64,000 bases of DNA from Toxorhynchites rutilus septentrionalis (Eukaryota; Arthropoda; Insecta; Diptera; Culicidae), in NCBI RefSeq assembly GCF_029784135.1, contig NC_073745.1:245377993-245441992 (forward strand), read 5' to 3'. Below, piece after piece: positions 57,102 to 64,000 of this stretch. A program made the translations under genes and the position numbers. Every line of letters begins with the position of its first letter. The first letter of the stretch is position 1. The notes under the pieces were generated by a model that saw nothing but the letters and a program-made list of their open reading frames with translations, made no database searches and was not told where the DNA came from.

Positions 57102-58280
57102 CGGCCTGATTCTACGCGGCGTGTGAGGTGAGATGACAATTGTCACATCACCATCACGCAACTCTCCTCACTCTATTCCTACAGTCGTTTCGGATGCCGT
57201 GAGAGGTTCATTTGATGTATGTGAGAGGATGAACAGCAAGTGACAAGGCGTTCATTCTGCTGGTTGCCAAATCTGATCAGAGATGCCACATTCGCACATG
57301 TGTTCACGAATTTGTAGACATTTAACTTTTATCATAACCTTTTATTCCTGCTGCAGGCTATTTAAAATAGTGACAAAACATTATTGATTCCATATGATAA
57401 ACGAAGCTGGTCAGTATGTCAGACATTAGCACATATTTACAAATATTTCAGATTTTTATCGCATATATTTGAGAAAAAACATCTGGCATCCCAGAATTCT
57501 ATTTGTTTCGCTCAGAGAGGTCAGATATTTGTTTTGCTGCAGTCAGTACCGTATCTATAGATCTGATTTAACCTGGCCTGTTGTTAGTGTATCAGGACAT
57601 TCTGCCGAATTTGCAGGTATTTGATTTAGATTTGGTGAAACAGTTGATTGCATCCTGTAAAGTTTAGCATTTTTGTTTGTTTTGGTCGTAGTTGCTGCTG
57701 CTCTCTGCACTCTCAGTGTTAAATTGTTGCTCTGGCTCCGGCTCGGGCATATACCACGGCTTCTGAAATGGATATGCAGTTCGGTGACGATGACTCGCGG
57801 ATAGATAGATGAAACACAAGACCCATATGATAGATATATTTTAGAGAAAATAAATAGATTTCATGAAATGAAAATAATTTCGGTGTGCTTATTCGTCCAA
57901 TTGAGGAATAACAGACTCACTACCGCTTTCACAAAAAAACAAACTACTTGCAATTTGTCTTTCGTACTGTGAAAATTGAAGATAAATTGAATTTATTGAT
58001 ACATATAATACCATTACTATCGATTCTATACGACCCAAAAAAACACTTATTATTCCTCTTCCTTTTTTCATTTGTTTTCATGCACTGTCGACACCTCAAG
58101 ACATGTCGACGATTGTCACCTAGAAATCCCAGTTCATGTGACAATCGTCACGTATATTTGAGAGCGGGAATAAAGTGAGAGTTCATTCAAGTGAGATTTC
58201 TCACGGCATACGCCTGGTGGAATCGCGTGACATAAGTGACAATTGTCATCTCACCTCACACGCCACGCAGAATAAGGCCG
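57102..58280. mobile_element. 1.18-kb TIR element with TAG target duplication
   Basis: CGGCCTGATTCTACGCGGCG at the left and the inverse CGCCACGCAGAATAAGGCCG at the right; the inverted repeat extends through GTGTGAGGTGAGATGACAAT to about 47 bp. TAG flanks both ends (57099-57101 and 58281-58283). Subterminal GTGACAATTGTCA-type motifs recur inside (58090-58160). No transposase. Superfamily uncertain; the 3-bp duplication points to Harbinger-like. Confidence 0.75.
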
Positions 58281-58283
58281 TAG

Positions 58284-59497
58284 ATTACTTTATTGTATAT
58301 CTGTAAATGGAAATACATGCATATAGATTTGATACTTTTCTTGATAAATCGTTGATTACAAACATTGGCTTCAATAAATCCATAATAACAAAACGTCTGA
58401 GTGATGAAACCATATGCTGGTAGAAAAAATATCAATGAAACCAAAATATATATGAATCTCATTCCTTCTTTCATGATTTTAGTATTTCGGCACTAAGAAG
58501 AGTATCGATTGATCAATTTTAAAAATGTTTGTTGTTTTACTCAAAATAAAAACATGTCCTCATATCTGACATTACTAATCATAAAGTGACAGAAGTCTCT
58601 TCAGTCTACCAAATAAAACATTTCAATGAAACTCGTGTACTGGAATAGGATATGATCAAAATCAAAAAATGATCAAAATTACCCCAATGACTCGTAAAAA
58701 AAAATATATATATACAACGTGGCCGTTAATGGGTTAAGGAAATGCTCAATTACTATCCGATGGGTCATCTTCGTTGTCATGTCCTAAATTCGCTTGGGAA
58801 ATGAATCTGTATGATATGCATGTAATCACTAAAATAACCAGGCATCCTAATTGACAAAAGATATAGATGTTCGGCAAAAAAGGGATAGCATGCGTGAATG
58901 AGGGCAATTCAATCGGATAAAAAAAACCTATGATCTACATTTATTTTCACGTTTTGAATTTATTAAGCAATCATATCATACTGTTTGCTAAAAATCGGTT
59001 ATTTTATTGGATTCATGAAGAAATGTCACCTCTGTGAAAACATTTGTTATATAGCACAGCTCTTGTTGGTAGAATATGCTGTTCCTGTTTCGGATACAAG
59101 TTTTGAATTTGGGTTTTAAATCATAAAACGAAACTCATTATGTCAAAACGCTCATTGTCCATGAATACATGATAAAACCATAACGTCTACGGATTTTCAA
59201 CGAAATGTTATCAGATTGAACCAACAACATGCACTGATCAATTGAATTTGATACGTAACGTAGCTCAAGATTTTTTTTTCTTCAGCGCTTGGATTCATGT
59301 ATTATGTATTGTATCAAGAAGGATTTCCAATAAATTTTGACAGTCACTATAATAATATAATATCTAGTAGTTTGAACCTATAATTTATCCTTATTTTACA
59401 ACTAACAAAATTGTAAGGGAGCGTGACCAATCGTGTTTGAAATTCAATTATTGTGAAACTTGTTACCCAACATGATATAGTGTTGAGTTTCATACAT
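58284..59497. other. Downstream flank of the SR-rich gene, no other gene
   Basis: AT-rich with no ORF of interest. On the minus strand (3' side of the SR-rich gene) no canonical AATAAA was found within about 200 bases of the stop; AAATAAGGATAAAT near 59385-59400 is a possible variant. Confidence 0.4.
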
Positions 59498-61283
59498 TCA
59501 GTCCGATATACTTTGCTGTTTCTTCATCGATTTGAGTGCCCGCTCACGTAGTTGTTTCTCCAAATCATCATTGACAACCGTCCCTCCTGGACCTCGCACG
59601 TCCTCATCATCATCAGACGACGAACTGCTGTCGCGATGTTTGCTTTTGTTCTTCTTGTGTTTCTTGTGCTTCTTGTGCTTTTTGCCATGCTTTTTGTGTT
59701 TCTTGTGCTTTTTCTTCTTAGTACTGTCCGAGTCGGAAGAACTACCCTCCGAGATTTCCCGTTTCTTTCTATCCTTGCGACGTTTTTTCTTCGCCCGGTC
59801 AGTCTCAGAATCACTAGATGATGACGAAGATGGTTTCTCGACGACTTTTTTCAATTTAACATCTTTCGGAGCGATTTTCTTTTCATCGGCGTTGTGAGAT
59901 TCAGAACTTGTTGTACGCTTACGTTTCTTGTTACTTTCCTCTCTTGCCTTCTCTTCTCTCGCCTTTTCCTCTCTAGCCTTCGCTACTGCAGCAGCAGCGG
60001 CGGCAGCAGAAGCAGCAGCAGCGGCCGCGGCAGCTGCCGCCGCAGCTTCTTTCTCCTTTTCTTTTTCCAGTTTGAGTGCATTGCTTTTCTTGCGTTCTTC
60101 TGCATCCTGTTTGGCAGATCTCTTCGGAGGTTCATCCTCATTATCACTACCATCCGATGAATCATCTTCGCTGGAGGATGTTGACTGCCGACGTTTTTTC
60201 GACTGCTTCTTTTTCAATTTCTTTTTGCGAGATGATTTCTCCTCCTCGTCCGAATCGCTGCTGCTATCACTGCTCTCACTATCGCTCGAATACTTTTTGT
60301 TATTACTAACCTTAGCTTTGGGTTTAGGTACAGCATTTGTGGCCGTAGATCTGGACAGAGACTTATCATCCTTTTGAGTTGCGTTTGAAGTTGCCGCCAA
60401 AGTGGTACTAGAGGAAGTAGCAGCAGTGGCAGCCGCCAAACGTTCATGTGGTTTCAAGAATGGCGAGGGAGTCCTCGACAAGCTGCTACTGTACCTCGAT
60501 CTTATAATAGGTCTTTTTTCCTCAACCTTAACGCTTTCTTTTTTCGCCGGTTCCACCACCTTTTTGACTTCTTGTTTTCTAGTTCCTTTGCGGCTTTCTT
60601 CAGGAACAATATCGGGTTTCTTTTCTCTGGCAGATTTGTGTTCCGAAACAACATGTTCGGATGCCCTGTATTCAGATGTCTTGCGTTCGGATGGCTTACG
60701 CTCAGACGCTTTGCGGTCGGACGACTTACGCTCGGACCCTTTGAATTCGGAAAGAAGTGGGGCACTGCCACCATCATCCCAAAATTCTCCAGAATCCAAA
60801 GTGTTATCTCCATTTTTAGATGCGGAGCTCTTTTTATCTTCATCCCAATTACCACGAGCTTCCACGGGTTTCTTCCTCACATCACTACTGCTACTGCGTT
60901 CCCTACTCTGGCGACTGTTCGCCGCATTCCCGGGCCGTCTTTCATCAAACCTAGAAGCGGGAGGGCCCATCGGCGGACGACTAGCGGGTTGAGGTTGCTG
61001 TAGCTGCTGCTGCTGCTGTTGCTCATCTGAACGTCGCCACTGACCCTGGCGTTCCCGGGACGATCGTCGATTGTAGTTATACTCACGGGATGACGACGGG
61101 CTTTCGCCACGACGTGGCGGAAAGAAGCCACCGCGACCGCCACGAGCTGGCGATCGACGGCGGTTACCGCTGCTGCCTCCACTGGTGTTATTGCCACTAC
61201 TAGCGGCTCCACTTTGGCCGCCTCCACCGCCAACGGCGCCGCCGCTACCGCTACCACTATTACCACCACCAGCAAATTTGCCA
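59498..61283 (-). CDS. Ser/Arg/Lys-rich nuclear protein, 3'-terminal coding exon
   Basis: An open exon of 1786 bp ends at the stop at 59498 and starts at a splice acceptor (minus strand TTTATCGTTACAG, phase needing two bases from upstream). Order of features: Gly/Ser-rich start, GNRRRSPARGGRGGFFPPRR (RGG-like), Gln run, EFWDDGGSAPLLSEF, SERKSSDRKASERKPS repeats, SRTPSPF, acidic Ser clusters (SDSESSDSSSDSDEEE), KKLKKKQSKKRRQ, a poly-Ala run of about 25 residues, REEKAREEKAREE helix, a KKHKKHKKH run and the conserved-looking C terminus DLEKQLRERALKSMKK. Such composition is typical of splicing-speckle or chromatin proteins, with many basic nuclear-localisation stretches. No RRM, PWI or zinc finger lies in this exon; any would be upstream. 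I do not recognise the gene. Confidence 0.82.
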
Positions 61284-61394
61284 CTGTAACGATAAACAAG
61301 AACAAACGAGTTCGATAAGGATGGTGACAGATAAATGTCATAATTGATGTTCTATGTAAATGCAATCTCTTAACGCTAACAATTACCGTCTCAC

Positions 61395-61403
61395 CGATGG
61401 ATC
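61395..61403 (-). other. Candidate 9-nt micro-exon upstream of the SR-rich exon
   Basis: On the minus strand TTTACTGTTTATTCTAG precedes GATCCATCG, which is followed by GTGAGA. This is a good acceptor and donor nine bases apart. If used it would add G-ATC-CAT-CG in the phase required by the next exon. Purely a splice-motif prediction. Confidence 0.25.
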
Positions 61404-61409
61404 CTAGAA

Positions 61410-63384
61410 TAAACAGTAAACGTAGGTATTTAGAAATGTGTGGTTAGTAAAGTGGATAATGAACAGTTTTCAAATTATTCGTCTAACTCATTCGTCTGGC
61501 GGTTTACTAAAACACGTTTTCCGTTTAGTACGCGTGTAGCAGCGCCCACTTTGAATGTAGGTCCCTGTAAGCGTTATTTCTCTCTATTTCTGGACTAATA
61601 ATTTTTAATGAAATCTTCCTTCAACTGGTTAAAAGTTTTTTTTGAAAATACTGAATGTAATAATGTTGTAATAATATGTCTAGGCTAAATGATACCCTAG
61701 TATCTCCTATATATATGAGATCTGCTCAAAAAGTATCGCGACTTTTGAATTCCAACGGGTTACACATAATTGATTTTAGTTTATTTTTGTGGCGTTATGT
61801 TGGTTCTCATGTTTCTCACTTAACGAATTTCAAACCAACTTAGGAGTTTAAACAACATTTAAACAACTTTGCATACTTGAAATATAAAAAATGACCACTT
61901 TTTGGAAAAAGGTCAAAGTTTCTTAAATTTTTACCAAATTCCTAACTCAAAAACTATAAGACCTACAAAATTCTGATCATAGAATTAAATGTAATAAATT
62001 GTTTACTTAATTGTTTTTGAAAAAAAATATAATAAAATTTCCCAAAAAAAACAGACAAAAAATTGTTTTAAAAATCGAAATTCATTTTTCTTAAAAACGT
62101 ATTTTTTAAATATCCTAATACAAAAATATATTAATAGCCCCTACAATAACCAACAAGTCATCCACACATCGAAAGATTTTTTTCCGAAAAGTAAAATTCA
62201 TTTCTCTTAAAAACATATTTTCCTTACTGATTTTTCAGGATTTCCCAAACTTTTTGACACGTACCTTGACATCCTGACAAACACTCAGTTCTGCCTGCTG
62301 TTTTCAAATAATCCTAATTTTTCCTGATTTTTGCACTTTCTAATTTTCCGGAAGGCAAATTATCCGTAATAAATATACACCATTTTTGTGTACCTGCATA
62401 ACCTTTAGAAATCGATCTCGAAGCTAAATTCATTCATTATTCACGAACCACGGCAATCCTCCAAATCAGTTGCCTTCGTAAGAAGAGGCGATTCTGAAGA
62501 GGATCGGCAGAAATCAGTGATTGCGGCCACACAATTTGACCGCAAAATCTTTAATGGATCACATCTCATTCTGTGACCCCCTTCAAAAACGCAAGTAAAT
62601 GACATTTTGAACCAAATCGTGACCAGCGATGAAAAAAGGAATTCTGATTTTTATTTTCATTTTCCCTGATTTTTGGAAATTATAATTGGCAATTCTGGTT
62701 ATACCAGTGAAATAACCACAATGTTGGCGTAGGACTACCGTTGTTTGAAACTGCACCTGAATCTATTCTCAACGATTGGCCAGAGCGAGCATAATTGGTC
62801 CATCGAACAATCATGACAGATCTAGATTTTCGGGATTTCAGTAGTTTCCGTATCAACGCATGAAAAAGTCCCTTGATAAAATTGTGTTGGTTTCACAAGT
62901 ACGAATATTTGAGGATAAACCATGAAGACAATGTTTCTAAAATTACAGAGATTCCAAGCTTTTGCACGGATCCACTCGAAGTGTTCGGTAGCGTTGATAT
63001 ACAAACCAGCGGTCCAACAAAATCTCCGGTGCAGGAATCAATTCCTCTTTAAAAATAACCAGCGCAAATTAAACCTCCTTCTTCCCGTCTTCCTCTTTTT
63101 TCCGCACTTCGGTCAGCAAAGCAAAGAGCGCTACTATAGCAAAGATATAGTAGCGCTCAAAATAGTCTTCTGATGACACCGCACTGTGTAGGTTTCAGAA
63201 ATATGAATATGTAATGTACACCAGCGAAATAATGTGGACTCTACGATATGGTAAAATAGTATCTATCACATTCCGTAATCAAACCGTCCATATCGACCGC
63301 TATTTGACTCATCGCTATTGACACAATTCGCTCGTAATCGATCTCGAATATTATCCAAGCATTGTTTTCGCTAGTTTAAGCTTC
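61410..63384. other. No gene seen; repeat fragments
   Basis: 61730-61750 carries GCTCAAAAAGTATCGCGACT, which looks like a mariner/Tc1-type end fragment. 62150-62175 (AACAAGTCATCCACACATCG) recurs at 63935-63965. 62720-62750 (AATGTTGGCGTAGGACTACC) is a piece of the GACGTAGGACT family. Upstream exons of the SR-rich gene were not recognised here and probably lie beyond the window. Confidence 0.4.
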
Positions 63385-63835
63385 AAAGCGCGTTCGCTTA
63401 GTAAGTGATCGATCGTGAGTTCAAAACTCAGGGCCCTCATTGACCATCTTTGTGTTGTTACAGAATAGCTACGTCCACGCAACAATCATCAGCGATGGAG
63501 AACGATCCACGGTCGAAATAAGATCGATTCATCCATACAACTGCTCTGCTCTGCAAGACACATCGGGCTGCTGTTCTTTAAATAACTCAACAATGATCAA
63601 TCAACTGTCTCCGCTGTCCGGTGGTTCAACTGGATAATGGAAGAACAGAAAGAATACTCTTACGCCTAAATGGCTACTGTGTGAATGTATCATATGTATA
63701 GAAGGAATACTGGCGAATGGCAACTGTGTAATGTGCTAATTATAGATATGATAACCATGTGACATGTACACGATTAAAATTCGGCTCTGTTACAGCTAGA
63801 TTGCTAATGAACCTTAAATAAATAAATGGGATAAA
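63385..63835 (+). mobile_element. tRNA-Thr-like SINE, 5'-truncated
   Basis: Begins inside the tRNA-like head at GCGTTCGCTTAGTAAGTGAT (A box lost), keeps B box GTGAGTTCAAAACTC and the body seen at 53831-54212 at an estimated 95 percent identity by eye. It carries an additional about 100-bp segment (GTGCTAATTATAGATATGAT...) before the tail AAATAAATAAATGGGATAAA. The extra block also exists at 33990-34060 and in the split SINE (26510-26560), so two tail variants of the family exist. Confidence 0.75.
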
Positions 63836-64000
63836 AAAAATCGTAACGCTCTTGTTCCCAAACTTTGAATTTACTCCCTAGTACAGAAATGAAAGACGTA
63901 GTCTACGTCAAAATATATGAATAACCCATAAAATTACCTACAAGTCATCCACACATCGAAAGATGGGCACTTTTACAGGTATTTGTCTGTGTCTTTTTCA

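Noticed and set aside
59532..60992. Several plus-strand ORFs opposite the SR-rich exon
   Set aside because: Shadow frames of biased codons (poly-Ser, poly-Ala, poly-Phe/Leu translations); the minus frame has the coherent protein and splice acceptor.

Overview
The window looks like gene-poor, transposon-saturated nuclear DNA of a mosquito, most likely a culicine such as Aedes. The reasons are an insect-type TATA/Inr promoter, split genes, an RR-2 cuticular protein gene, ITmDD37E transposases (a family known from mosquitoes), BEL/Pao and other LTR retrotransposons, tRNA-derived SINEs and many MITEs. Species is inferred, not proven.

Only two host genes can be supported. The first is a plus-strand cuticular protein gene spanning about 13.74-38.15 kb. 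It has a TATA box and TCAGT initiator at 13703-13739 and a first coding exon holding only two codons (ATG AAG, 13900-13905). A roughly 21.1 kb intron follows, then a 2.28 kb exon 2 (rest of the signal peptide plus a long Ala/Pro/Val/Ser/Tyr-rich region, 35029-37305), a 58-bp intron, and exon 3 with the Rebers-Riddiford chitin-binding domain (37364-37615). The predicted product has 844 residues. The second is the 3'-terminal coding exon of a minus-strand gene for a nuclear-type, Ser/Arg/Lys-rich low-complexity protein (59498-61283); its 5' part was not found.

Region by region: 0-13 kb holds a LINE fragment, a dead mariner, tandem-repeat elements, a 77-copy hexamer microsatellite (10851-11316) and a 141-bp tandem-repeat element. 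The 21-kb intron (13.9-35.0 kb) holds a palindromic dead Tc1 element with a foldback-like element nested in it (15305-18284), several MITEs with readable target duplications, a SINE split by a TIR element with a perfect 8-bp target duplication (26462-28252), an internally deleted LTR element (28259-30200) and a large inverted-repeat, pogo-like region (30245-32290).

From 38.8 to 50.5 kb lies a nested stack. A dead mariner is split by a young BEL/Pao retrotransposon (39050-48154; 3 mismatches between its two 291-bp LTRs). That element itself carries two copies of one MITE, both at CAATTG with AATT duplications. The same mariner is split again by an ITmDD37E element (48651-49946) and by a 217-bp insert (50195-50411). 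Further right are a tandem repeat (51355-51915), another ITmDD37E pseudogene, a SINE with a 7-bp duplication, a complete copy of the 141-bp-repeat family (54771-55653), two TIR elements with 3-bp duplications (56363-56753 and 57102-58280), the SR-rich gene, and a truncated SINE.

The host genes do not obviously act together. The main biology visible is a sclerotised-cuticle structural gene with a giant TE-filled first intron, and a layered record of transposition whose order can be read from nesting and target duplications. All alignments here were made by eye; family names are given only where motifs allow.
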